From contig CM034136.1 in NCBI GenBank assembly GCA_019914995.1, positions 2,123,270-2,187,269 of the forward strand: a DNA stretch of 64,000 bases, in the 5' to 3' direction. This document shows positions 12,641 through 24,429 of this stretch, in pieces (within the stretch, counting starts at the first letter, position 1; every line of letters begins with the position of its first letter). The notes under the pieces were generated by a model that saw only the letters and a list, made by a program, of their open reading frames with translations, had not been told where the DNA came from and did not search any database. Origin of the DNA: Acanthochlamys bracteata (Eukaryota > Streptophyta > Magnoliopsida > Pandanales > Velloziaceae). The translations under genes and the position numbers were made by a program.

Positions 12641-13511
12641 CCCATTATTTTAAAGAATAAAAATATAAAATTAATTAATAAAAATTTTATCAAATAAAAA
12701 TTATATTTTATTTAGTAAAAATTATATTTTATTTATGACTTGGTCTCCAATAATTCGTTAATAGATGAGTTTGACTATATGTTATACTACAAGTAGATAA
12801 ATAAAAATGGGGAAGTAAAATTAATTCTTTTCTCTTTTTTAATGAACTCATGTTTTTTTTGAGTTCTAAATAGTACATATTAACTCTTAAAATGAACCTT
12901 TACATTTTCAATAATACTATTTCTGTGTTTAGCTTACTTACTGATATTTGTTCTTAAGTTAGCAGGGTCAACCCAATTAACCTATATAACTCTGAGGTTA
13001 ACTCTAGGGCTAAGATAGAACAAATCTAGTGTCATAGATGTAGACGAAACACATTTAGTGCTGTTCCTGTTTAAGTAATCACCGTAGTAAATAGCATGCT
13101 TTGTTTGGTTATTTGTAATGTGTTATATATATATATACTTATTATCCTTACTATTATTTGGAAAAAAAAATTTCTTAATAGCAATAACAAGTAAAACGAA
13201 AGAAAGGTTTGGTTTGGATTTGGCTCAAGAGCCAAAAACATATATCATATAATTGAAGTTAGGTCGCGCGAAATTTTGGGGGAGTCCTTCATTCTACTTT
13301 GGCTTTTGGTCATGGCGTCTGACCTGCACTCGTGGATTTTCAGATTTGCAATAACGGTACCTTTAACATTTAACTAGAATTATAATCACTAGTTTTTAGG
13401 ACTACACTATTGTCATTAGTTTGTTTAGAGGATTTATTTAGTAAAACATGTTTAACTTGTTTTATCTACATATATCTAGATCGCAGTTGGTAGTTGAATC
13501 ATCCAATTTAA
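12641..13511. other. Intergenic, mostly AT-rich
   Basis: No supported gene. A short less AT-rich patch near 13265-13360 contains an ATG-initiated frame (MASDLHSWIFRFAIT) followed by a GT that could be a donor site. It is too short to call. Confidence 0.35.
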
Positions 13512-13520
13512 TTTACTCAT

Positions 13521-14094
13521 ATGAGGTGGCATAGACTAACAGATTGGATTCGAATCAACTTATTTATTAACAGATCAAAACCGCTTAATTCTAATCCGAC
13601 ATATTATTTGTACTGTCAAATATATAAACCCTAATCAATTTATTTAATAATAAGATCAAATTCGAATGAATCAATTTAATAATCAAAATTAATAAATTTG
13701 AATCATAAAAATAAATTTATATCAATAATAGGTAAAAATATTATATAATATGTATCTAAAACAAGAACATAGTTCTTTTAATAAAATCTATAAATTAAGT
13801 AACTAATTTACCAAAATATGATAAATTAAGAAAAATATATAAACTAAACTAAAATTAAAATTTATTGTTCAATATATGTTCTAATTATTAGCTTATATAA
13901 TACAAGTGGTTATACAGATTAAATAAGTTCATTTCACGTCAATCCAAATCCGATTTGAATCTATTTAATTTATTAAGTCAATTTTGAATTGATTCAAAGC
14001 TAATCCAAATTATTCTAAGATTAAACCCGAATCCGATTCAAATATGTTGATTTTGAATTGAATTTGCGAATCAGATCATATATTATCACCTCTA
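13521..14094. mobile_element. Mutator-like MITE, short copy
   Basis: The left end is ATGAGGTGGCATA and the right end TATTATCACCTCTA, a diverged form of the TAGGGRTGGCAAT termini found in the other copies. The flanks are TTTACTCAT (13512-13520) and TTTGCTCAT (14095-14103), a 9-bp target duplication with one mismatch. Subterminal phrases such as CAATTTATTTAATAATAAG match the family style. At 574 bp it is shorter than the other copies, and it is non-coding. Confidence 0.65.
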
Positions 14095-14103
14095 TTTGCT
14101 CAT

Positions 14104-14650
14104 TCAGTTAATTATTAATTTTTTTCTCTAGGCAAGAGATCAAATCTCTATTCTCTTACTTTCAAGTGAGTGATAAGGAATTGAATGGTTAGGCAGCATT
14201 TATTTTTGCGTGGTAAAAATGTTTTACAAAAGTGGTGTAGGAAGGAATTCTATAATTACTTTCTTCTAATAGTTCATCAAAAATATGGATAAAAGGCATG
14301 CATTCCTACTTTCACGGTGTTTAACTAAATGAAAGCCTTGGATTGTATAAATCCTAATAGAAAGGTCTGGTTTTAGAATTTCACTTACTATGGTCTTGTC
14401 TCTTTCTGGTTGAGATTTTAGTTGATAGCAATTATTTAACCATTAGTAGGCCAAGCACTATATTCAGGATCATTTTTGTAGATTAAATGCATGGATGCAC
14501 GAGTTCACTTTGACAAAGGGACAAAGTAGTTATAGGGCTTTTGGTACTTGCTAAGCTAAGTATCAGTTTGCTCATGGCTTACCGAACTATATGAGGTTTT
14601 ACCAATGTATGGTATTTGTCATTTTTATTAACATAACCCTTTTTTTTTAA
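14104..14650. other. Intergenic stretch
   Basis: Nothing recognised. All frames are short. Confidence 0.4.
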
Positions 14651-14762
14651 TATACCTGCCCGACTATGTTCACGTCAATTTATTTTATTTGTCACCAAAG
14701 AAAAAATATACCTGCCCGACTATGTTCACGTCAATTTATTTTATTTGTCACCAAAGAAAAAA
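14651..14762. repeat. Perfect 56-bp tandem duplication
   Basis: Two identical 56-bp units lie head to tail (14651-14706 and 14707-14762), each starting TATACCTGCCCGACTATG. Identity over the full length implies a recent duplication in otherwise old DNA, or an assembly artefact. Confidence 0.9.
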
Positions 14763-16381
14763 TATAGCGATAATAGTTTGATATCTTAATTTATGAATAT
14801 CATGCAAATAGGATATTATCATTTGACAAAAGCTATATACATTCTTATCATGAAGAATTATCACATTTCAAAAATCTCCATCCCAAGAAAAAGGTTGTAG
14901 GATCTTACAAGTAATGTTGTTTGAATTGTGAGAGGGATATTTATCTTTTGTAGCATCCTTTTGATTATTTGATAATGGATACAGATCTGCCAAGATAGAG
15001 TAGAAATGATAGGGAAGTATCTTGCAGCAAATGAGAGCAAATTCTCTAGTTCTTGCTTGGATTTACCTAAGACTTGCTTATAGGAAATTTTTGGTAGTGT
15101 AACTTCTCTTCGCACTAAATTTAGATGATGTTGGGATAAACTTATTTATCTAAATTAGCCTTTATCTAAGTACAAACAGTAGTAAGCCAATTTAGTTTAT
15201 GTGTTTTTTTCTTGGAATACGTTGCTTATGACCACTTTAAAAGTAAGTTACAAATCATAATTTTTCGCTTGTGTGACAATTTATATCCAGAGAATCAAAA
15301 GATTCCGCTTGTGTTTCTTATATTCAAACATATTTGTGCCTAAAAAATTAAAATTCTAGTTCGCATTCCTTAATTATAATAATGATTAACATTGTTATTT
15401 ATTCATAATTAATAATTTAATGTATAAAAATTTTTATTACAAATTATTTATAATATAAATGAATAATATATAGAAGTTAATTTGTTTAAAAATACTAATA
15501 ATAAATTTAATTATATAGCAAAAGAGATTTATTAATCTAAATGTATATCACTTATTATATGGTTTAGATTATTTAGCTATTTGTATGTACTCTTTTTTAG
15601 TTTAAAGAATTTCTAAATAAATTGATTTCATTCAAATGTATTTGTGAGAAACTTTTTTTCAGAAAGAAACTTTTTATTTCATTAACTTTTAGTTTAAGTA
15701 AAGCCAAGCATGCTAATACAATTGTAAATGTTACTTGTGTCAATTATCTGACAACAAAATTACAATCATTTTCAAATCAACACTACTACTTCACTTTGTT
15801 TGCTATGAATGACGTGTCATGATTTTGTGAGGTTAGTTTAAAATCAAAACTTCTAATAGTGAAAGAAATTCCATTGAGTTGTCTTCTGAAAGCATTCTAA
15901 AGCTTCACTATCTTTGTGATCATAATTTTGTTGCTTGAGCATTTTCAAGCGATGCTGGCAGATTTGAACCAAATTGTTCAAATCAATCTGTAGATTTGTA
16001 TGATAATCTGTTCAAATCAGTAAAAAAATCGGTACATATTAATGATCCGATTTGAACTGATTCGATACGGGTGGGTCGTGAGTTGCGATGACCCGTTCGG
16101 TCGGACCAATTGGTTAAAATAGAAAAAAATTTATTTATTAATCCTAATCTTACCATTAGCTCTCATTCTCAATTTTTCTTATAATCTCTTTCCACCTCCA
16201 TGTGTGATTTTTTCTCTCATCTTCTCCTTCACTTTTTCTCCTCTCCGTCGGTCTACCCTTCCACTGCTTCTTCAATTTCTCCTCTTCTCCACTTTTTCTC
16301 TTTCTTGTTCTTTTCTTTTTCTCCACCCGTTCTCTCTCATGCTTCTTCTTCCTCTCTCCTCTTTAAGAGAAAAAACGGATC
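14763..16381. other. AT-rich intergenic stretch
   Basis: No supported gene. Frames at 14861-15115 (minus) and 15622-15822 (plus) show no motif. A less AT-rich patch at 16040-16110 contains repeated ACCCGTTCGGTCGG-like words, as also seen at 18.4, 18.7 and 19.9 kb. A pyrimidine-rich tract at 16180-16370 produces spurious Ser/Phe-rich frames. Confidence 0.4.
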
Positions 16382-16391
16382 AATGCGGCTA

Positions 16392-17190
16392 AGGATGGTA
16401 ATTTGGATTGATAGATCAGTTTCGGATCGACTTATTTAATAATCGATTCAAATTCGAATCGACTCATTTAATATTTAAATTATTAATTTGTAGTTATACA
16501 CTTTTAAATTTTAGTAAAACTATAAAATCAGTTGGAATAAAAATATGCACGATATTTATGGTGAAAAGATATGAAAAATGTCCATCAAAATGTGCATTCT
16601 TTAGTATTTTCATCGGTCATTAGAACATTCCAAAAATAATTATATTTACAATTTTAAATATGTGGTAACAGTTGAAATTTATGATTATAAATTATATAGT
16701 ATATTTTCAATAAAAATTTTGACAAACATAGCTAGCTATCAAAATTTTGATAAAATTGTTTTTACAAAATCTACATTTTGTCAATAAAAAATTACCTACA
16801 TAGTAATATTTTTTATAATATTGTAATTCTCATTTTGTAATATCTTTAAAAATTATTAAACTAAGTATTAATTATAGGCATTAAACTAAATTATTAATTA
16901 TAAATATAATATAATTTAATAATTTATAAATACTATAATCGATTATTTTGTCAAAATTTTATTATGCAGTAAGGAAAATCAGGAAAGAGTTATTCCTTCA
17001 AGAGGTATTAATTCGGATTAGTGGATCAATTTCGGGCCTATCCGGATTGATCATTTATTAATCGGGTCAAATTTATTCAATCTTAATCAATTCATATATT
17101 TATATGGGTCAAAATTTTCAATCTTAACACGTAATAAATAGGTCGATTTTGCGTTAAATTTTTGAATGTGGTCATATATTGCCACATCTA
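16392..17190 (-). mobile_element. Mutator-like MITE, copy in inverted orientation
   Basis: The termini are AGGATGGTAATTT and ATATTGCCACATCT. The flanks carry a perfect 10-bp direct repeat AATGCGGCTA (16382-16391 and 17191-17200), in the 8-11-bp range known for Mutator-like insertions. The core contains CCATCAAAATGTGCATTC, the reverse complement of the core seen in the copies at 3.2 and 54 kb, so this copy is inverted relative to them. It is about 799 bp and non-coding. The perfect flanking repeat suggests it is the youngest of the four. Confidence 0.8.
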
Positions 17191-17200
17191 AATGCGGCTA

Positions 17201-17310
17201 TTAGCTTTTAGAAAAAAAATTTCTTCCTATTTTTGTGGACTTTTGAATAAAAATCTGTTTTAGCTCTCAGATTGTTTTTGAGGATTTAAATGGGCATATT
17301 GGAGGAGCAC

Positions 17311-17343
<33 letters not shown>

Positions 17344-18614
17344 CCATTTTAGTAGATTTTGGTAAGATTTCTTTCTGGATCTATGGTTTTCTCTAATTTT
17401 AACTTTAAGTTTAGGCACATTTAATGATTTTAATATCTAAAATTTCTTAGAATTTGAGAACATTATTTTTTAATTACTCTATTTTCTGGAGGGATTACAG
17501 TTGCTATTTTTTATGTTGGTTGTTTAGTCTATTTAGGAGGGGATGTGAAGGAACACCTGGTCTTAAGCCTGATAAATTTGTCTCGCACCCAGTGAAGCAT
17601 CAACTACCCCATATCACCTACTGCATCACTAGCCACCAACATACATGAGTTCTCTCTTGATTTCTTAACAGGTTTAGTTAATGCTACTGTGCCATTGGAA
17701 TTACCTACACAGACGGTTGTTGTATTTTTTGTTCTTCATACTGTATTATTAAAATTTATAGTTTCAATTGATTGAATATAAGATGCAAATTATTTTGTTG
17801 TTTAATCACCTGAGATCAAAATCAAGATAGATAATGTTACAATTCTATACAAGAGTCAAATTAATTAGAGTTTAAATTTCTTTAGAATATTTGAGTTTCT
17901 ATAAGACTATTATTTATTTTATTTTAGGTATTAGGTGTTCTAGTTATGTTGAAGTCCTAACAGAAAAAAAATTTGTATTACGTTTCAAACTCTATCTATA
18001 AGATATGAGTTCTAATTATAAATAAGAGGTTTCATCACCTCATATGAGGAATGAAAAAAGGTATTCAGTTTCCTTTACTTTTTATATTTTTCTCTAATTC
18101 ATCTATTTCTCACCTTGTTCATTCTACTCTTGTCTTGTTCATCTATCCTTTTGTAATTTATCTATTTCTCATCTTAGTCTGTCTAGCTCTCGTCTTGTTC
18201 GTCTTCTATTTTCGTCTTGTTCACGATTACTTCGTAACAGATAATTAGATGTAGTAAATTATTTTTGTTGTTGTTACTGAATGCAAAATCATTATTGTTG
18301 TGTTGTTAGAGAAAATAGGCTTGGTGATTTTCATTAGTGAATTGCATTTTATTGCAATTAGCAGATTGACCCGATCATCCGACTGCCTCACCTGACCGAT
18401 TGGATTGTGAACCGTCGACTCGGTGATATTTTCAAATCGACATCTGGTTCGGGCTGCAAACTTTATTTTCAAGTGATTAGAAAATAGGCGCATTATATTG
18501 ATGGTAAGTGTCTTAGCTCACAAATTCACATGTGGCAAATTGTATTTACTCGAGCATTTGGTAGAGGTAGATTAATATAAATATGATGTTGGCCCAAGAA
18601 TAGCTCATACCTAG
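17201..18614. other. Intergenic stretch with a poly-T run
   Basis: No supported gene. It holds a 26-base T run at 17315-17340. A pyrimidine-rich stretch at 18060-18230 repeats variants of TCTTGTTC and CATCTATC and could be part of an LTR leader. At 18330-18450 there is a less AT-rich segment of ACCCGATC/ACCTGACCG-like words. Confidence 0.4.
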
Positions 18615-20050
18615 CATAGTTGTAAGAACCGAATATGATGTTGGCCCGAAAAGCTATTCGGATGGACGAGTAGCGGGTTGACCTAGCTGGTCAACGAGTT
18701 GACCCGCCCGGTCTACCAACAGGGGTGGTCTCTAGGCTAGGCAGAAGTTACGGAGCACCTATGGGATAGGCAAGAGTCGATTGCGAAGTGTTTTTTACGG
18801 TAGCTTGGCACAAGCAAGACTACATAACTAAAAGAGTTCATCATTAATACCATTACCGTCATCATCACCAAAGAATTCACCACATCATTATTTTCTTCTT
18901 CTGAAAATTCACCACAGGTGGTAAAACATGATCCTGATGGCGGTGATCATGTTGCAGAGATGAAGAAGTTGAGGAATATGATTGAGACTGTTAAGGCTAG
19001 ATCCATAAGTAGCTTGCTCGATGAATCGGATTTTGCGACGACGTTGTTGATCTTGCAGCAGCAACAACAACAACAACCAGAGAGAAGACACACCAGCTGG
19101 ACTATTTAGTTCATTATGCAACAGTAGAGAAGAATTCATTAAGATAAAAAATACAAAGATTGCTGATTGAAGATAGTTGCAGCAAGAGTTTTTCTTATTG
19201 TTTTGATTTGTGAATAAAGAAGAAGAATGATGAAGGAGAACTTTGTAGGCCTTTCGTGATGGAAGCGATCGTTTTACCAATAATTTATCAGTTGCAGCTA
19301 GTTCAACCCAAAGATCATTAAGCCTTCAACAAGTTAAAAAATTTGACAGATAATGGAGAAAAAAATAACAATTCTGCTCAGCAGAAATAACACATCACAC
19401 AAAACCAAGAATAAATTAAAAAAAGGAAAAGACCACCGTGCACTAAGTGGTGTTAATCTTTTCACTCTAGCGATGTTTTTCATTCAAGAGACAAAACCAT
19501 TTCGTTTCCTCCACATTAATGTCAAACTAAACTATTCATCTCAAATAAATTTTGCAAAACAAATAAGAAGAAGAACAAGAATAGAGTCGCAGAGAAGGGA
19601 AAGAAAAAGAAGAGAAGAGAGCAGCAACGATAACAGTAGTATGACAATGATAAACACGTTCAGCTGTCGAGTAGTGGAGCCGACGGAGCAGCGGCTGATT
19701 TAGGATTGCGATGATGGCGGTAGCTAGGGGAGACTCAAAACTACCAATAAAAATTACGGCAGCGTCGATGCGGCGACAGAGGAGGTAGTGATTCAATCCG
19801 GCGATGATGATGGAATGAAGACAGCCTCGATTAGGTTATTAAGTTTTTAAAAAAAAATTTTAGTTTTTAACATTTCGGGTTGACCCGAGCAGACGGGTCA
19901 TCCTTGTCGAAGTAGATTGAAGCGAGTCGATTGCGCCGGCAATTTATTTATAGATCCGAACTGATTTATTAAATGAATTGATAATTTTTTGATCGATACG
20001 GACAGTTCGATTCGGATTAATTAATGCAATGCCTCGAGTAGGACTGTAGT
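18615..20050. repeat. hAT-like dispersed repeat material, one terminus visible
   Basis: The left edge CATAGTTGTAAGAACCGAA is the reverse complement of the right termini at about 50180 and 57710, which defines a shared dispersed element. Beyond it lie GGGTTGACC-type words (18675-18710 and 19875-19905). The interior is less AT-rich and contains a plus-strand frame at 18918-19109 with Met-Lys-Lys-Leu-rich sequence followed by a seven-Gln run, which could be a captured exon. I could not find the right terminus or a target duplication, so the extent is approximate. Confidence 0.35.
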
Positions 20051-20397
20051 TTTTGACCTTGACTTAGATCCTAACCACTTGATCTATTTGGGCACATCCT
20101 AGCGTACTGACCCTAGAGTTTAGGGAACTAAACTTTTGTGCGAATGATAGAGATATCTGGACGAATTTATAAAATAAAATATTTATGAAATAAAAAGTAT
20201 TTAAAAAAAATTTTTTTAAATGAGTTTTATTTTTTTATCTAAAATAATAAGTAATAAAAAAATTTTACAACATAAAATTTTTTACATTTTTCAAATTTTA
20301 AATAAATTTGATAAAAATATTATAAAAAATTTATTAAAAATTAGAAAATGAAAAATTATTGGAAAGCCAAAACGGTGCTAGTTGATAACTCCTTTTG

Positions 20398-20465
20398 TAG
20401 CTATGTGTGTGGTAATAGATTCGCACTAAAGGTAGTCACGAGTAGGTTCGAACTCATCCTAAAAT
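20398..20465 (+). repeat. Possible tRNA-derived SINE head
   Basis: TAGCTATGTGTGTGG resembles a Pol III box A, and AGGTTCGAACTC, about 50 bases downstream, closely resembles a box B (GGTTCRANNCC). The surrounding sequence does not fold by eye into a canonical tRNA cloverleaf, so a SINE remnant is preferred to a tRNA gene. No A-rich tail or target duplication was identified. Confidence 0.25.
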
Positions 20466-20579
20466 GTTGCTTGATAACTCCTCTCCGATCACTTTTTGTC
20501 GAGGTGCGTAGCAATGACGTAGTTATAGTTGTGTCTCAGCTGTGTAGTGTAGATGCTATATTGAAGTAAGCAGTACTAT

Positions 20580-22512
20580 AGCTGTAGATGGTTGTTACAA
20601 CTATTTTCTTGAATGTTTTTTCTGAATTGTTCCGATCACTCATACATATCTCATTACTACTCACATGCGTAAATTATAATTATTAATATTTGTTATCATC
20701 AAAATTCTTTGGAGTTCGAACACTAGTTCTACTTGAATCTTGTCCTCAAATAATTCCTTGTGAATTCTGGTAATGTCTTCGATAAAAATGCATGACTTCT
20801 CTAATACTCAGATAACGAACCTATCTAGAACTCTGGAGATCTAGATTGACTTAACTCTCTGCATGTAGAGTTCTCCAAGTTAATAACGCTGTTCTTTATG
20901 GTAAGATGGAAGCCCATAGGAGATTAGTGCCGCTGTTAAAACGGTATTGCCGGTGTCTCCATTCTGATTGTTTCATGTGATGAACCGCTATGCCTATAAG
21001 GGGTTTTCACATACACGTATAAAATAACCTTGAGTCATGAGAGAAACAGTCATCTAAAATGGTACACCTTTTTTGGGATGAGAACTGTTTCACTAAAAAC
21101 TTGAAGCGCAAGGGGAAACCTCATGGGTATGTGCGAGGTTTCCTTGGTTAGCTTTGACTTTTAGGCTACACGTAGCGTATATTTCAAGACCGCGAATTTT
21201 ACCAGAAGACATGATGCCAAATTTTGAAATATTGCTCTTGCCCAGCCTTTAGCGATTGCTTCTACGCCTCTTATATTTGGCTTAGAGATTGGAACTCCCG
21301 AATCTGGTAGGACAGTCCCATCCCTATTAAAGCGTACTAGACGTGCATTTATCTTTAACTAGTTCTCTATTTTACATGCAAAGCTATACAGTATAATTTG
21401 ACCGTGTGTGATTTGTGACTTCAGTTGTCAGATTGTCCAATATTTTTAATGTTGATAATTATGACGAGTATGTTGCTGAGTTATGCTTCAATACCTTCCT
21501 TCAAATGGTTTTCTGAGCATCTCTTTAGTCCTGCTCGTACTTGTAGCGCACCTGATAACAATCTTTTCTAGAATACTTAAGCAGATTGTGTCACAAGTAT
21601 CATTGAAAGAGGTTACGATTTGTGTTTAAGCCAAGGATGGCAACAGCATAATATGTGTGTCCATGTGTCTAATTTCTGCGAAAGGGTAGCCTCGGTAGAG
21701 ATGGAAACATAGCACTCAGCAATATGCTCTCTCCATTTTGTTTCTATCTACATTAATACTTTCATAAGGATATCGTGTAAAGATACATTAGATTATATGA
21801 TGTGAACTTGTAGAGCTTTGGAGTATTGACAATTCTTACTTCAAAATATTTTCATGAATAACATTCTAATTTCTATCGCTAGGTTGACACTTATGTTCGG
21901 ATCACCACCACCTTTAGCTTCAAAGTTGATAATAGCTTCATTTTATCACAATATGCTCTTCGGCGCTTGGCATTGCCGACAGGAGTTTAAGCTTTCTTAC
22001 AAGTTATAAATTGAACATCTCTACCAGTTTATGATGGTCTACTTTTAAGTTGTCTTTGCTTAATTCCAGGTACCTGTCAAATCTACCTAAAACCTTTGAC
22101 ATGCTTGAGAGCAGTTTTAGGCGATTTACCATGGTGGTATATGGTTAAGATTTAGCAATCATTGTTGATACATGTTTCGGGCTTTAAATGTATTGTCTCT
22201 CTGTTTGCAGTTTCAATCAGACAAACAATAAAAAGATGGATAGTTTATGAAAGTTACGATACTCTTTGAAAATCCAATGATGTTGGATTATTATTGCCCA
22301 AAACTGATTACCTGAAGAACATTTTTGGTGTGTTAGATGATTTATTTGATTGAAATACTACATCTTAATATTTAATCACCTTTCATGCCTCCATATAAAT
22401 AGCAAACTAAAATGTTTTATTTATTTTTGAAGGGATGTTAATATTCATCAAATCTAGAGTAGCTCTGTCAATAATGAACATAATACTCTCTCTGACCATA
22501 CTTAAAGGTTAT
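20580..22512. other. Intergenic stretch of near-balanced composition
   Basis: Less AT-rich than its surroundings but with no recognisable protein motif, RNA gene or terminal repeat. It lies downstream of the minus-strand desiccation-related gene. Its class could not be decided. Confidence 0.35.
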
Positions 22513-24374
22513 TTAGGGAGTCGCAAGGAGCTTTTTAGCAATTTTCCCGTTGGCACCGTGTGGGAAGAAGCCACCAGGTTTGTGTTCACTGCCAGTCCCA
22601 TAAACAACTCTGAGTATCTCTGCAGGTGTTCGGCGGTAGGAAAGTGAGTCTTTATTGGCTGAGATGATGTTGCTGCAGGTCCTCTGCTCAGCCCCTAGGA
22701 ATAATGGCACGAAAAGACCCTCATCCTTGATGCCGCACATGGCGAGCTTGTTCCGAAGATCTGATATGCGGGCTGTGAAGACTTCAACTGTAATATTGTA
22801 AGGTGGCACGATCTCCTTTGCACGCTCGTACAAGAATGCTCGGATTATTGCATCCTGTCCAGCCTCCACTCCTAGTAAGCCTGCAAGAAGCTGCATGAAA
22901 CAACACTTCACATGTCACTCATTGGACATATATAATGCGCTTTTGTTGCATTACAACTCAAGAAGTGATTCTTACCCTCTTTGTTTGAAAACCGTCAATG
23001 TTCGGGTTGGCACCAACATAGCCGACGAGACCCATGTATGGGATCACATAAGACGCCAGTAGGTAGTGGATGGTGCTCTTATATGGATTGAAGGGAGGAT
23101 AAAGGTGATACCCGAAGGCATCATCAAATATTTTTGCAAAATTCTGGGGACTGAGATCAATCAGTGGCCTTGGAAATCCTCCTACTGTCTCTTTAATAGC
23201 CCTGTAACGAATTGGTATAGAAACTATTTTAGAAATTTATTTGATGCTTGACCATGGCAGTAGATTTTGTTTCAATCAGTTTGCACAAGTAAACATCAGC
23301 TGAAATCAAAATTTTACGTTTTTCAATTTTTCTTTTAAATTTAATTTGCTATCGTTCTCGTGCTAACTAAGTTCAATATTGTATAATCTAATCTTTTGTT
23401 GGATCAATTGCTTCCACTATTTTTACAGAAAGCTTAACTTAATTCGGGTAACTTTTAAAACCTTCTTTCTGAAACAAGAAGTTTAATACACTGTTACTGA
23501 TTTAGGGACTGCTTGGAGAGGTTATGAAATTGAGATTTTTTTGAAACAGAAAAATATTTTTATCATATTTCGAAAATAAATTTTGGTTTTTTTATTTCAA
23601 AAAAATAAATAATAATAAATAATAATAAGATCTCATAATATAAAATTATTTTATTTTATTTAATTTTTAAATAAAATTTATAAAATATTATGAAAATTTT
23701 TTTAAAATATGAATAAAATGTAATGGAATAGAACGCTCAGCCAAACAAGCCCTTAGTATAACTTGGGAGAAGGCAATAACAAAAGTAGTTTTAAGTGTAT
23801 GTTTTAGTTAAATTGGTAACAAAATCATCAGATGACCTCTGCTCTAATGTTTTGTACTAATATTCCATTACTACGTATCTAAAGAGCTTAGATTAGCTAC
23901 ATAACCATAGAAAACTTTTATATATATAACTTAGTTTAGATGAAAAGACAGATATTTTGCATGAGGAAGAATAAAAAGAAAGATGCCTCACCTTACATGA
24001 CCTACTTCCTGGTACCCAAATTCCTCAATGTATTTATGCGTTATCGGATCAAGATTGGCCTTCATGGCACCAATCGCTGGTGGTCCTCCTTGTGATAATC
24101 CAGGATCAACGACGTCTATCCCGTGACCAAGCGTGGCAAATAGAAAGAACTCTGCCTCAGTGAACTCCAGGTTGAGTGCAAACTGGATCAGGTCAACATC
24201 ATGAGGAAAAACTGGCACTGGAACAGTAGGCGGAGGCGGCAAGCACTTGGCCGGAATTTTTGGTGGTGTCTCAGCAATGCATGAAAATGGAAGCAAAAGG
24301 AAGAAGTAGAAGTAAAGGTTGGAGAAGCTAGGTTTGGAATCCATTTCCGAATGGCTATTAGAACTCTTAAGCAA
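22513..24374 (-). CDS. Desiccation-related protein, PCC13-62-like (ferritin-like fold)
   Basis: Three exons: 24374-23992, 23201-22976 and 22890-22513. They sum to 987 bp, 328 codons plus stop. Junctions restore GHVR/AIKETVGGFPRP and TKR/LLAGLLGVE, at GTGAGG...ACAG and GTAAGA...GCAG borders. The protein has a hydrophobic leader (FYFFLLLPFSCIA), a Pro-rich linker, then a ferritin-like helical domain containing LEFTEAEFF, GYQEVGH and LLGVEAGQDAIIRAFLYERA. This matches the PCC13-62 family first described in the resurrection plant Craterostigma, linked to dehydration response. Biochemical function is unknown; secretion to the cell wall or apoplast is inferred from the leader. A TATA box at 24414-24421 would place transcription start near 24385, leaving about 10 nt before the first ATG. 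The second ATG at 24344 (MDSKPSF, 318 aa) sits directly before the signal peptide and is the more likely start. A MITE lies in intron 1. No disabling change was seen. Confidence 0.9.
23505..23752. mobile_element. Tourist-like MITE in intron 1 of the desiccation gene
   Basis: The ends GGGACTGCTTGG and CCAAACAAGCCC are inverted repeats with three mismatches in 12. TTA occurs on both sides (23502-23504 and 23753-23755), the preferred PIF/Harbinger target duplication. The interior is AT-rich and non-coding. It lies within the 790-bp first intron and does not touch either splice site. Confidence 0.8.
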
Positions 24375-24413
24375 AGACAGGTTTTGATCAGTCCACTAGC
24401 TTGTTGTGAAGGT

Positions 24414-24421
24414 TATTTATA
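24414..24421 (-). promoter_or_regulatory. TATA box of the desiccation-related gene
   Basis: TATAAATA on the minus strand, 40 bases before the first ATG and 70 before the second. The spacing supports use of the second ATG. Confidence 0.6.
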
Positions 24422-24429
24422 GATTATGT

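Noticed and set aside
16200-16439. Overlapping Ser/Phe-rich plus-strand frames
   Set aside because: They are a product of a CT-rich tract. Two frames are open at once with the same low-complexity composition.
20449-20460. tRNA gene suggested by a box-B-like word
   Set aside because: No acceptor stem or anticodon arm can be paired by eye. Kept only as a possible SINE.
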